A DNA stretch of 64,000 nucleotides from JAYPHU01 sp964611435 (lineage in GTDB: Bacteria > Pseudomonadota > Alphaproteobacteria > Rhodospirillales > UBA2165): positions 186,001-250,000 of the forward strand of contig CAZSXT010000001.1 of assembly GCA_964611435.1 (NCBI GenBank), written 5' to 3'. Below, one piece after another: positions 1-8,571 of the stretch. Positions within the stretch are counted from its first letter, which is position 1, and the number at the start of each line of letters is the position of its first letter. The translations under genes and the position numbers were made by a program. The notes beneath the pieces were generated by a model. The model had not been told where the DNA came from. It searched no databases and saw only the letters and a list, made by a program, of their open reading frames with translations.

Positions 1-1
1 C

Positions 2-790
2 TTCAAAGGACCCAACCACGCGGTAGTCACAGCTTGTTCCTCCGGTGCTCACGCCATTGGAGATGCGGCAAGGCTCATCATGTGGGATGACGCCGACGTC
101 ATGGTGGCGGGCGGTGCGGAAGCCGCCATTTGCAAGTTAGGGGTTGCCGGGTTTGCACAGGCCCGGGCGCTGTCTACGGGGTTCAATGACACACCGGAAC
201 AAGCCTCCCGGCCGTGGGATCGTGATCGCGATGGATTCGTCATCGGCGAAGGCGCCGGCATTGTCGTGTTGGAGGAACTGGAACACGCCAAGAAGCGCGG
301 CGCCAAGATTTATGCTGAAATCGTCGGATACGGCATGTCGGGCGATGCGCATCATATCACGGCGCCGGCAGAAGATGGCAATGGTGGTTTCAGGTCTATG
401 CGCGCCGCACTGAAACGGGCCAACCTCAATCCGGAAGATATCGATTATATTAACGCCCACGGTACATCGACACCGCTCGGCGACGAGATCGAACACGGCG
501 CGGTTAAGCGCCTGTTCGGAGATGCCGCGAAAAGCGTCGCCATGTCTTCCACAAAGTCTGCCATTGGGCATTTGCTGGGCGCCGCTGGCGCGGTTGAAGC
601 AATATTTTGCGCACTTGCGGTTCAGAACGGCGTCATTCCGCCGACCCTCAATTTGGAAAATCCTTCAGACGGCTGCGACATGAATCTCGTTCCGCACACG
701 GCACAGGAACGGAAAGTGCGGGCCGCATTGTCGAACTCGTTCGGATTTGGCGGGACCAACGCCAGCCTGGTGGTTGCCGAGGTCAATTAA
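2..790 (+). CDS. fabF: 3-oxoacyl-ACP synthase II (FabF), C-terminal part
   Basis: Condensing enzyme of type II fatty acid synthesis, which elongates acyl-ACP with malonyl-ACP in the cytoplasm. The window edge cuts the gene; the visible part opens in frame just before the nucleophile loop (VVTACSSGAHAIGDA, catalytic Cys). It then shows the two catalytic histidines in NAHGTSTPLGD and KSAIGHLLGAAGA, and the C-terminal NSFGFGGTNASLV glycine-rich turn. All three members of the Cys-His-His triad of KAS II are therefore present. About 150 N-terminal residues are missing. mltG follows six bases after the stop on the same strand, a pairing common in Alphaproteobacteria, so they are probably co-transcribed. 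Confidence 0.96.
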   Translation, partial: FKGPNHAVVTACSSGAHAIGDAARLIMWDDADVMVAGGAEAAICKLGVAGFAQARALSTGFNDTPEQASRPWDRDRDGFVIGEGAGIVVLEELEHAKKRGAKIYAEIVGYGMSGDAHHITAPAEDGNGGFRSMRAALKRANLNPEDIDYINAHGTSTPLGDEIEHGAVKRLFGDAAKSVAMSSTKSAIGHLLGAAGAVEAIFCALAVQNGVIPPTLNLENPSDGCDMNLVPHTAQERKVRAALSNSFGFGGTNASLVVAEVN

Positions 791-796
791 GCCGTC

Positions 797-1795
797 ATGG
801 GACGCTTTCTGCGTTGGTTCGCCGTTCTCTCTGTTTTGATTGTTTTATCCGCCGCCGGTGGCGCCTTCTGGGGTTATTCTGAATACGTAAAACCTGGGCC
901 GCTGCAGTCAGATTTGGCGGTCGTGATCCCCAAAGGCGCTGGGACACCAGCAATCGCAAATCTGCTAGTGACCAGAGGGGTCATATCTCAGCCGTTGGTT
1001 TTCAGGACAGCGGTCCGGACCGTTGCCCGAGAAAAATCGCTTCAGGCGGGAGAATTCCTGTTTCCCAAATCTGTCAGCGTCAAAGCTGTGATCGGGATAT
1101 TACAGACTGGAAAAACCGTGGTTCGCCGGATTACCGTGGCCGAAGGGCTGACCGTGGCAGAGGTTATGGATCGCCTGTATCAAACCGAGGGTCTAGAGGG
1201 AGATATCACGACCAGGGTGAGTGAGGGCACGCTGTTGCCCGAGACCTATCATTTTTCTTACGGCGATTCACGCGATGCGATGGTTCTCCGTATGCGGGAT
1301 GCCATGGACAAGGCGTTCGAGGAATTGTGGGGCCGTCGGTCCGCCAATTTACCGTATGAGACCGCTGCCGATGCGCTGGTCATGGCATCCATTGTCGAAA
1401 AGGAAACGGCGCGAGCTGATGAGCGGGCACGTGTTGCCGGCGTCTTTGTCAATCGTCTCCGGCGCGGCATGCGACTGCAATCTGATCCGACGGTGGTGTA
1501 CGGGGTGACCGATGGAACAGGCGCCCTTGGCCGGCCCTTACGCCGGTCCGATTTGAAAAATCCGCATCCCGTTAACACGTACATTCACAATGGCCTCCCG
1601 CCGACTCCAATAGCCAATCCGGGGCGCGCCTCGATTGAGGCGGCGCTCAATCCGACGGCGACCGAAGATCTTTACTTCGTGGCGGATGGGGAAGGGGGGC
1701 ACGCTTTTGCCAGGACGTTGACGGAGCACAACAGAAACGTCGCCCGCTGGCGCCGGCTGACCCGAAAACAACGGGATGCCGGAAAAGCGAGGTAG
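797..1795 (+). CDS. mltG: Endolytic peptidoglycan transglycosylase MltG (YceG-like)
   Basis: Inner-membrane lytic transglycosylase that cleaves nascent glycan strands and helps set glycan length. The 332 residues begin with one N-terminal membrane anchor (about residues 6-28, LRWFAVLSVLIVLSAAGGAF). A LysM-like region follows, then the YceG catalytic domain with the signature MASIVEKETARADERA. Glu201 in IVEKET lines up with the catalytic glutamate of E. coli MltG. VFVNRLRRGMRLQSDPTVVYG and NTYIHNGLPPTPIANPG are further family blocks. Length is normal for the family. It sits immediately behind fabF and converges with an SDR gene two bases after its stop. Confidence 0.95.
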   Translation: MGRFLRWFAVLSVLIVLSAAGGAFWGYSEYVKPGPLQSDLAVVIPKGAGTPAIANLLVTRGVISQPLVFRTAVRTVAREKSLQAGEFLFPKSVSVKAVIGILQTGKTVVRRITVAEGLTVAEVMDRLYQTEGLEGDITTRVSEGTLLPETYHFSYGDSRDAMVLRMRDAMDKAFEELWGRRSANLPYETAADALVMASIVEKETARADERARVAGVFVNRLRRGMRLQSDPTVVYGVTDGTGALGRPLRRSDLKNPHPVNTYIHNGLPPTPIANPGRASIEAALNPTATEDLYFVADGEGGHAFARTLTEHNRNVARWRRLTRKQRDAGKAR

Positions 1796-1814
1796 GTCTA
1801 TTTCTTTTCCGGCA
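1777..1814. repeat. Inverted repeat bridging two convergent stop codons
   Basis: A perfect 11-base inverted repeat (TGCCGGAAAAG ... CTTTTCCGGCA, 16-base loop) has its left arm in the last codons of mltG and its right arm in the last codons of the opposing SDR. It could fold in either transcript and act as a weak bidirectional terminator. No clear U-run follows on either strand, so the function is inferred only from position. Confidence 0.4.
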
Positions 1815-2559
1815 GTCTTCCGACGGCAAGCTCCGACAGCCAAACCGGGATGGTGTTCAAGAACCAAACCATGAAATACATTGACCAGGGGAAGGCGATC
1901 CGGAGTTTCTTCTTGGTTAGGCCACGGCGGATGATCGCTGCGGCTTTATCAGCTTCCATAAATAATGGCATTGGAAATTCGTTCGTTGACGTGATGCGGC
2001 TGGCGACGAAGCCGGGGCATATAACCGAGACAAAGACATTGTCCAGCCGGCACCTGCCGCTGATTCCTTCGCCGTAACTTCGCACCCAAGCTTTGCTCGC
2101 GAAATATGCCGGATCGCTGGGCATGCCGCGAAAACCGGCCAAGGAGCTCATTAGGGCGATTTGCCCGGACTTTCTCGCCCGCATTCTCGCCATCACCGGT
2201 GTGACCGTATTCAAGACACCACGGACGTTGATATCGAGAATCGCTCTGTCGCGTTCACCGTCATCGGTTTCCCCCGAGGTGCCGCGAGACACGCCGGCGT
2301 TGGCGATCAACAATTCAATGGGGCGGGCGTCGTCAACCTCGTTTAGGAAAGCGGCCATTTCTTCCTGATTACGAACATCGATTACTCGGGCGTCTGCGGT
2401 CGCCCCATTTTCCCGGCATGCAGCAGCGACGTTTTCGAGCCTGTCGCTATCCCGCCCGGTGAGCGTGAGATGTATGCCGGTGGCCGCATAGCTTTCCGTC
2501 AACGCCTTGCCGATGCTGCCGGAGGCGCCGGTAATCAAAATGTGTTTGAATTCAGCCAC
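1798..2559 (-). CDS. Short-chain dehydrogenase/reductase family protein
   Basis: NAD(P)-dependent oxidoreductase of the classical SDR fold, 253 residues. The cofactor loop is TGASGSIG near residue 10, followed by IANAG (about residue 86). The catalytic pieces are MSSLAG (Ser) and AYFASK (Tyr-x-x-x-Lys). The last ~40 residues (MYFMVWFLNTIPVWLSEL) are hydrophobic and may dock to membrane, as in several KpsSDR-like or lipid-acting SDRs. A GTG start is used because it directly precedes the Rossmann beta strand. Substrate is unknown. It converges on mltG and is divergent from the dehalogenase-like gene. Confidence 0.85.
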   Translation of the reverse strand: MAEFKHILITGASGSIGKALTESYAATGIHLTLTGRDSDRLENVAAACRENGATADARVIDVRNQEEMAAFLNEVDDARPIELLIANAGVSRGTSGETDDGERDRAILDINVRGVLNTVTPVMARMRARKSGQIALMSSLAGFRGMPSDPAYFASKAWVRSYGEGISGRCRLDNVFVSVICPGFVASRITSTNEFPMPLFMEADKAAAIIRRGLTKKKLRIAFPWSMYFMVWFLNTIPVWLSELAVGRLPEKK

Positions 2560-2802
2560 CGCTCAACGGCAATCGGAAATGCATAGGAATGCTGTGAACC
2601 GGCGAATTTCTGTTTCGAAGGGAATGGGATCGCCTATCGTCAGTCCGGCGGTATCGGATGCAATTTTTTTCATGGAAGATTTCTCTGCGCCCGGGAAATA
2701 AGCCGTGGGCAATGTGCTCGGATTCCAAATTGAGTTCAATAGTCAATCGGGCCACACTATCGGCCTCAATGAAAAGGGATTAGAATCCGGCTTTCATGTT
2801 TA

Positions 2803-2816
2803 ATATCACATGATAT
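2803..2816. promoter_or_regulatory. Palindrome upstream of the reductive dehalogenase-like gene
   Basis: ATATCA-CA-TGATAT is a perfect 6+2+6 palindrome about 42 bases upstream of the rdhA-like start codon, in the otherwise gene-free divergent interval (2560-2857). Its size suits a dimeric regulator such as a MarR- or CRP/FNR-family protein. It does not match the FNR spacing TTGAT-N4-ATCAA. No cobalamin riboswitch elements were recognised in this interval. Operator function is inference. Confidence 0.3.
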
Positions 2817-2857
2817 CAATTTGTGAGGAATGAGAGGCGCAGGAGGTAGAGCCAGAC

Positions 2858-5050
2858 ATGTTCGGATATAGACGCGAATCCCGCCCGGTTGAGTTGGGAC
2901 CGTATCCGCTGGAAAGACTCAAGCGGGACACGGGTATCATTGAGGTTGAGAGACTGCGGCCGGCTGAGTTGTCCTCGCAGCCATTGGACGTTGACGATTC
3001 CCCATTGGCGCGCGCTACGGTTAATCATCTGAGAGCTTACGAATCGATAAGGGAGCCTCAGCCGTTTAGCAAGAAAGCGCCGGTACCAGATGATTTGACG
3101 TTAAGGGTGCGGGACATCAAAGGCTGCGGATACTTCGAAGATGCCTCGCAAATTGGTATTTGCCTAATCCCGGCGTCAGCCTGGTTGGGCCAGGAAGACA
3201 AAACACTTACGCACGCCGTGGTTATTTTGGTCGAGTATGGTCTTGAGATTGATGCCGGGAATGCGGCGGCAGACTGGGTCCAAGGGAGTGAACACCTGCT
3301 GGCAACCCTTCGCGTTGCGGAAATCGCGACTATTACGGCCGGGCAGATCGGCTCCCTGGGATATAGCGCCCATTGCCATTGGGCAGGAGCAAGCGAGGTC
3401 GATCTGGATAAGCTGACGGTTCTCGCCGGTCTGGCGATCCGGACCGACAGTGGCTTACGCAATCCCTATCTGGACGACCGGTTCGCGGTAGCGGTTGTTA
3501 CCACCGATTATGAATTGGTAGCTGACCTGCCGCTGGCGGTGAGCGAGACCGACGGCAAAGACCTGCACTATCAGCTGGGGCTTTCTGGAGCAATTTCCGG
3601 ACTGGAGAGGTGGCGTCGAAGCCGGCGGCCTTCTCATCTCGGGCCCTTTCCGGTGGAAACGCTTAAGCGGGTCGATAAGATCACGACACATATTTTCGAG
3701 GACGAAGTGCCGCGCGTGCCAAGCCGGGCAAACATGTACGTTAGGATGGCGTTGGGTGATCTGAGTGAGAAAGCGCGGAAAGAAGCGGCGCGTTGGTCAC
3801 AAAAACATCCAGTTTCTCAGGGCATTGTTCGGCCCAGTTGGGCGATTAAGCCATTGCAGGATGGTCAGACCGCCTCCCAGCGTATCGAAGGGGATCAGAG
3901 CCCGGAGGATAACAGTAAGGCGCTGAAGGCGCTCAGCCACTATCTGGGTTCGTCCATTACCGGTATCTGTGAGGCTCCCGCTTATGCCTGGTACTCCCAC
4001 GACAAACACGGAAAGCCGATTGAGCCGTATCACAAGTATGCGATGGTGGTGCTGATCGATCAGGGCTATGAGACTTTCCTGGGGGCATCCGGCAATGATT
4101 GGATTTCCGGATCTCAATCCATGCGGGCGTACCTGCGCGGTGCGGAAGTCACCGGCGTCATGGCGGAAATGATCCGGGAAATGGGATTTCCGGCGCGGGC
4201 GCACACCAACCTGGACAGCCATGTGCTGCATGTGCCGTTGGTTCTGGCGTCGGGATTGGGTGAGCAAAGCCGGATCGGTGAGAGCGCGATCAATCCGTTC
4301 CTGGGCATGCGCTTTAAAACGTCGGTGCTGACCACTGACATGCCATTGCTTCCTGACAAGCCCATCGACTTCGGGGTGCAGAAATTTTGTTCAGTCTGTG
4401 ACAAGTGTGCACGGGAATGCCCGTGCCAAGCGATCCCCTATGGCGATAAAGTCATTTTTAATGGCTATGAGACTTGGAAGCCCGATAGTGAACGCTGCAC
4501 CATGTACCGGGCGACCAATATCAAGGGCTCGGCATGTGGGCGATGTGTAAAGACCTGTCCTCTCAGTAAAGATACCACTTGGGACGGGCCGCTGCTTCAT
4601 CAGGTTGGAAGCTGGCTCGGCGTCAATGCTATGTGGGCGAAGCCAATTTTGGCGCCGCTGGCGGTATGGCTGGATGATGTTCTCGGCAACGGGAATCCGG
4701 TTGACGCCAAAAAATGGTGGCTGGATTTGGAGGTTAAGGGCCGTAAGACGTTCCAGTATCAGCCCGAAAACTACACCGTGAAGGCAACGGACGCCAACCG
4801 TCCGAAGATCGATCCAGGAAAGAAGACGAAGAAGGAAACGAATATTGCTTATTTTCCAGCTTCGACGCTGCCGCCGCCCGACCTGATGGGGCCATATCCA
4901 ACAGACCGGAAACTGGGTCTGCAACAAGCGAAGGAGGCGGAAAGCGTCGAACAGGCGCTCAAGCGCCGAGCAACCGGGGGCAAGCCACCTGAAACCTATA
5001 CGGCCAGTTATGTTACCGTGCATTATCCGGCGCTGAAGGAAGACGTGTAA
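2858..5050 (+). CDS. Reductive dehalogenase-like corrinoid/iron-sulfur protein (catabolic NpRdhA type)
   Basis: Probable cytoplasmic B12-dependent reductive dehalogenase, 730 residues. Residues ~80-230 and ~352-500 are two copies of one fold: ADWVQGSEHLLATLRVAEI at 139 matches NDWISGSQSMRAYLRGAEV at 413, and LGPYPLERLKR at 13 matches LGPFPVETLKR at 261. The crystallised NpRdhA is known for such an internal duplication, with only the second copy binding cobalamin. Two 4Fe-4S motifs follow: C511-x2-C514-x2-C517-x3-C521P, then C547 with C560-x2-C563-x3-C567P. Tyr425, Lys487 and Arg551 sit one position before the Tyr426, Lys488 and Arg552 I recall as NpRdhA active-site residues. There is no Tat signal and no RdhB-type membrane anchor nearby, unlike respiratory enzymes. 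The C-terminus (569-730) holds no BhbA-like reductase domain. QueG is excluded by length and the duplication. AGGAGG lies 11 bases before the ATG. Confidence 0.82.
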   Translation: MFGYRRESRPVELGPYPLERLKRDTGIIEVERLRPAELSSQPLDVDDSPLARATVNHLRAYESIREPQPFSKKAPVPDDLTLRVRDIKGCGYFEDASQIGICLIPASAWLGQEDKTLTHAVVILVEYGLEIDAGNAAADWVQGSEHLLATLRVAEIATITAGQIGSLGYSAHCHWAGASEVDLDKLTVLAGLAIRTDSGLRNPYLDDRFAVAVVTTDYELVADLPLAVSETDGKDLHYQLGLSGAISGLERWRRSRRPSHLGPFPVETLKRVDKITTHIFEDEVPRVPSRANMYVRMALGDLSEKARKEAARWSQKHPVSQGIVRPSWAIKPLQDGQTASQRIEGDQSPEDNSKALKALSHYLGSSITGICEAPAYAWYSHDKHGKPIEPYHKYAMVVLIDQGYETFLGASGNDWISGSQSMRAYLRGAEVTGVMAEMIREMGFPARAHTNLDSHVLHVPLVLASGLGEQSRIGESAINPFLGMRFKTSVLTTDMPLLPDKPIDFGVQKFCSVCDKCARECPCQAIPYGDKVIFNGYETWKPDSERCTMYRATNIKGSACGRCVKTCPLSKDTTWDGPLLHQVGSWLGVNAMWAKPILAPLAVWLDDVLGNGNPVDAKKWWLDLEVKGRKTFQYQPENYTVKATDANRPKIDPGKKTKKETNIAYFPASTLPPPDLMGPYPTDRKLGLQQAKEAESVEQALKRRATGGKPPETYTASYVTVHYPALKEDV

Positions 5051-5165
5051 GCCCGTTGCGCCCCTTTGGGATTCGCCTCCCATCATTGATTTGGCCACAG
5101 AAATCTCTTATGCCAAACTCTGCGACCGGGGGTTATTTCTCCAAGTTCCGGTCTTAGGAGTTTAG

Positions 5166-6068
5166 ATGGCAAAATCAAACGGCACGAATAGTATGACGGG
5201 TTTTGCCCGCGCATCCGGACAGGATGAAAAGCTTAGTTGGCACTGGGAGGCGAAAAGCGTCAACGGAAAAGGGCTCGACCTGCGATGCCGGTTGCCGCAA
5301 GGCATGGAAGGACTCGAGTCCCATGTGCGCAAGCGGGTATCGGATCAGTTTTCCAGGGGAAATTTTAGTTTACACCTCGCCACCCAGGAAACCGGGAAGG
5401 GGTCGCAATTTCAAATTAACCGATCCTTTCTGGAAGAACTGATCGAGACCGCCCGAGAAATACAGAAAGCCAACGACAATATTGAACCTATTCGTCTTGA
5501 GTCCTTGCTTTCCGTGAAGGGCGTGATCGATGTGGCGACCGATATTGAAGATGAGGTGGAGATCGAGGCCCGGCAAAAAGCCATCCTCAATGACTTGGAT
5601 ATAACGCTGAGCGGCCTGGAGGACGTCCGGGCGGAGGAAGGGGGAAAGATTAAAAAAGTTCTGTCCGGACTCCTGGAAAAAATCGGCAATCTCAGCCAAC
5701 AAGCCGATGCTACAGCGGAAATGCAGCCGGACAGGATAAAGTCGAAACTTGCCGATCAGGTTGCCGAGTTGCTAGAGGCACAACCCGCCTTGCCGGAAGA
5801 TCGTTTGGCCCAGGAAGCTGCGGTTTTGATGACTAAGGCGGATGTGCGTGAAGAGCTCGACCGCCTGACGGCGCATAGGGAAGCGGCTGAGCAGCTTTTG
5901 GCTGATGGCGGCGTCATTGGCCGGCGGCTCGACTTCCTGTGCCAAGAGCTTAATCGGGAGGCAAATACCCTGTGTTCCAAAGCGGCCGAGCTGGACCTCT
6001 CAAACATCGGATTGGAGCTCAAGGCGACCATCGAACAACTTCGAGAACAGGTGCAGAATATTGAATAG
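5166..6068 (+). CDS. yicC: YicC/YloC family endoribonuclease
   Basis: Member of the YicC family (300 residues), for which RNase activity on small RNAs and mRNAs has been reported in E. coli and Bacillus. The N-terminal block NSMTGFARASG and WEAKSVNGKGLDLRCRLP match the family, as does the C-terminal block RRLDFLCQELNREANTLCSKA. The middle is helical and charged. A TAGGAG ribosome-binding site lies five bases before the ATG. Its 3' end overlaps the proposed gmk start by eight bases; a yicC-gmk pair is frequent in bacteria. Confidence 0.95.
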   Translation: MAKSNGTNSMTGFARASGQDEKLSWHWEAKSVNGKGLDLRCRLPQGMEGLESHVRKRVSDQFSRGNFSLHLATQETGKGSQFQINRSFLEELIETAREIQKANDNIEPIRLESLLSVKGVIDVATDIEDEVEIEARQKAILNDLDITLSGLEDVRAEEGGKIKKVLSGLLEKIGNLSQQADATAEMQPDRIKSKLADQVAELLEAQPALPEDRLAQEAAVLMTKADVREELDRLTAHREAAEQLLADGGVIGRRLDFLCQELNREANTLCSKAAELDLSNIGLELKATIEQLREQVQNIE

Positions 6069-6720
6069 TGGGACGACATTCCGGTCCCTGTCCCGGCGCG
6101 GGCTGATGCTTGTGCTGTCGTCGCCGTCCGGCGCTGGAAAGACCACAATATCGAGGGCTCTTCTCGAGCAAGACCCTAATTTGTCCATGTCGATTTCAGT
6201 AACCACCCGCCCGCCACGGCCCGGAGAAGTCGATGGCAAGGATTACATTTTCGTGGACGAGCCGCGTTTCCACAAGATGGCGGAAGGTGGCGAACTTCTC
6301 GAACATGCGCATGTCTTTGGCAACTACTACGGCACCCCCAAAGAACCGGTCGAGACGGCCTTGGCCGCCGGCAAAGATATCCTGTTTGATATTGACTGGC
6401 AGGGCACACAGCAACTGAAGCGATCAGAGGCAACCGGTAAGGATGTCGTGACCGTCTTTATTCTGCCGCCGGATACCCAGGAGTTGGAAAAGCGGCTTAA
6501 AACCCGGGCGCAAGACACGGATGAGGTGGTACGTAAACGTATGGCGAAGGCTGCTGATGAGATGAGCCACTATCCCGAATATTCCTACATCATTGTGAAC
6601 AACGATATTGAAGAAAGCGTTGCCCAAGTGAGTTCAATCCTCGCGGCTGAACGGCTTCACATAGACCGTCAGATTGCTCTTCATGATTTCGTCCAAAACC
6701 TACGCGACGCCAAGTCATAG
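6061..6720 (+). CDS. gmk: Guanylate kinase
   Basis: Phosphorylates GMP to GDP with ATP; essential cytoplasmic nucleotide enzyme. The Walker A loop LSSPSGAGKTT is followed by the GMP-binding SVTTRPPRPGEVDGKDY and the lid region. A TTG start is proposed: it lies in frame behind a GAACAGG ribosome-binding site and gives 219 residues with the N-terminal RRGLMLVLSSPSG typical of alphaproteobacterial Gmk. An ATG at 6106 would give a protein starting almost at the first strand. No ATG or GTG exists in frame between the two. It is translationally coupled to yicC and converges with rsmA. Confidence 0.95.
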   Translation: MNSGTTFRSLSRRGLMLVLSSPSGAGKTTISRALLEQDPNLSMSISVTTRPPRPGEVDGKDYIFVDEPRFHKMAEGGELLEHAHVFGNYYGTPKEPVETALAAGKDILFDIDWQGTQQLKRSEATGKDVVTVFILPPDTQELEKRLKTRAQDTDEVVRKRMAKAADEMSHYPEYSYIIVNNDIEESVAQVSSILAAERLHIDRQIALHDFVQNLRDAKS

Positions 6721-6726
6721 AAAGTC

Positions 6727-7548
6727 TTAGTCCAATTGTCGGGCAAGCGCTTCGTATTCAGCAACGCTGAGGTTTTCAGCCCGGTGGCTGGGATCGATGC
6801 CAACTCGGTCAAAATCCAAACTTAAACCGCTTAGGGATGTTCGCAGCATTTTGCGCCGCTGATTGAACGCGGCGGCAACCAGCTTTTCCATAGAGGCCCA
6901 GGATGGAACGGGTCTGCTAGCCTGCTTTGGCCTTAACGACACCACGCTCGACATCACTTTTGGCGGCGGTGTGAAGGCGCGTTTATCCACGTTGAATAGA
7001 TGAGTTGTGTCGCAAAGCCATTGGGTCATGACCGAAAGTCGGCCATAGGCCTTGGTGGACGGCTTTGCCGAGAGCCGGTCAGCCACTTCCTTTTGAAACA
7101 TGAGTGTCATGCTGTCGATAAGGTCCGAGTGTTGCAGCCATTTGATCAGCAACGGCGAGGAGATATTGTAGGGAAGGTTGGACACAACCGCGTAGGGGCC
7201 ACTGCCAAGATCGCTTGGCTCGAAAGCTAGCGCATCTTCCTCAATCAACGTCAGCCGGCCTGATGCAGCCTGTACAAGGCTTTGGAGCGCTTCAATGCAC
7301 CGGCCATCTTTCTCAACGGCTACTACCCGCTCTGCGCCGCAGCGAAGAAGGGATCGGGTCAATCCGCCAGGGCCGGGGCCGACTTCGAGAACTATCTTGC
7401 CGGCCAAGCCGCCGGCCGACCTGGCAATTCTGTCGGTAAGATTGCTGTCCAGAAGAAAGTGCTGCCCCAGCCTTTTTTGCGCGGCCAATCCATGGGCGGC
7501 AATGATTTCCCGAAGCGGGGGTAGGGCGTCTATGGGATCGGAAGGCAT
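6727..7548 (-). CDS. rsmA: 16S rRNA (adenine1518/1519-N6)-dimethyltransferase
   Basis: KsgA/RsmA dimethylates two adjacent adenosines in the 3' hairpin of 16S rRNA late in 30S assembly. Characteristic motifs in the 273 residues are KRLGQHFLLDSNLTDRIA, the SAM loop VLEVGPGPGGLTRSLL, and the catalytic NLPYNISSPLL. The C-terminal RRKMLRTSL block is also present. It is the last gene of the lptF-lptG-lptD-surA-pdxA-rsmA run, 15 bases after pdxA, the same surA-pdxA-rsmA order as in E. coli. Confidence 0.96.
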   Translation of the reverse strand: MPSDPIDALPPLREIIAAHGLAAQKRLGQHFLLDSNLTDRIARSAGGLAGKIVLEVGPGPGGLTRSLLRCGAERVVAVEKDGRCIEALQSLVQAASGRLTLIEEDALAFEPSDLGSGPYAVVSNLPYNISSPLLIKWLQHSDLIDSMTLMFQKEVADRLSAKPSTKAYGRLSVMTQWLCDTTHLFNVDKRAFTPPPKVMSSVVSLRPKQASRPVPSWASMEKLVAAAFNQRRKMLRTSLSGLSLDFDRVGIDPSHRAENLSVAEYEALARQLD

Positions 7549-7563
7549 AGCCGGTCCAGGCTA

Positions 7564-8571
7564 CTAACGCGACTGACGCGCCAGCGCCATATGCCCCGCA
7601 AGCCGCAACGAGGCGACTAAGCTTGTTTCGCTGGCTTTACCCGAGCCCGCGATCTCGAGGGCAGTCCCGTGGTCGGGTGACGTGCGAATGAAGGGCAGTC
7701 CAAGGGTGACATTTACGGCGCTATCAAAGTCCAGGGTCTTGATCGGGATTAGCGCTTGATCATGGTACATGCACAGAGCGACATCGTACCGCTCTCGTGC
7801 CGCCGTGTGGAACATAGTGTCACCGGGCAGCGGGCCAATCACGTCGTGGCCAGCGTTCCTTAATATCTCGATCGCTGGCGCAATGATCTCTATTTCTTCG
7901 AGGCCCATATGTCCGCCTTCTCCCGCATGGGGGTTTAAACCGCTGACGGCTAGCCGGGGTTGAGGAATGCCAAAGTCTCTTTTCAACGACTCAATGGTCA
8001 CCGTAGCAGTCTCGATAATAAGGTCTGTCGTTAGTTCCTCGATAGCCTGGCGCAATCCCACATGGCGTGTAACGGTGACCACCCGCAGCCTTTCAGAGAC
8101 CAGCATCATGATCGGCGTAAACTTAGGCCCAGCAAGATGTCCCAAATATTCCGTATGGCCGGGAAATTCGAATCCCGTCTTGTACAAATTCTCTTTGTGG
8201 ATGGGATTGGTTACAAGGGCGCCGCAACGTCCGCCGGCAACGAAGTCAACCGCCAGGTCGATTGACTTCCGAATGGCAGGGCCGTTTGCCGGATCAAGCC
8301 TACCCACTTCGCCGACGACCGGGTCATCGACTTGAAGAACAGGCACCCCCTTCAGGTAGGCAGCCGCCGAATCCTCAGGCGCGGCAATTTCTTCCGGTTT
8401 TACGCTCCATCCCAACTGCTTCGCCAGCCGTGTAAGCCGGTCTATGTCATCGATGACAAAGAATGGGGCCAGTTCGTGGCGGTGGTAGAGCCAGGTTTTC
8501 AGTGTAATTTCACCCGAAACTCCTCCAGGATCCCCCATCGTAAGAACCGTGGGGGGGAGTGATGCCGTCAT
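7564..8571 (-). CDS. pdxA: 4-hydroxythreonine-4-phosphate dehydrogenase
   Basis: NAD-dependent oxidative decarboxylase of the DXP-dependent pyridoxal phosphate pathway; the product condenses with DXP via PdxJ. The 335 residues carry the family motifs TMGDPGGVSGEI at the N-terminus, VTNPIHKENLYKTGFEFPGHTEYL (metal-binding His region), LNPHAGEGG, MYHDQALIPIKTL and RTSPDHGTALEIAG. The start codon shares an ATGA overlap with the surA stop, so the two are translationally coupled. Confidence 0.96.
   Translation of the reverse strand: MTASLPPTVLTMGDPGGVSGEITLKTWLYHRHELAPFFVIDDIDRLTRLAKQLGWSVKPEEIAAPEDSAAAYLKGVPVLQVDDPVVGEVGRLDPANGPAIRKSIDLAVDFVAGGRCGALVTNPIHKENLYKTGFEFPGHTEYLGHLAGPKFTPIMMLVSERLRVVTVTRHVGLRQAIEELTTDLIIETATVTIESLKRDFGIPQPRLAVSGLNPHAGEGGHMGLEEIEIIAPAIEILRNAGHDVIGPLPGDTMFHTAARERYDVALCMYHDQALIPIKTLDFDSAVNVTLGLPFIRTSPDHGTALEIAGSGKASETSLVASLRLAGHMALARQSR

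Noticed and set aside
2560..2857. A cobalamin riboswitch upstream of the B12-dependent gene.
   Set aside because: No B12-box-like conserved core was recognised; only a short palindrome is present.
2858..5050. Epoxyqueuosine reductase (QueG), which also has B12 and two 4Fe-4S clusters.
   Set aside because: The protein is about twice QueG length, has a duplicated N-terminal half, and matches the RdhA residue spacing better.
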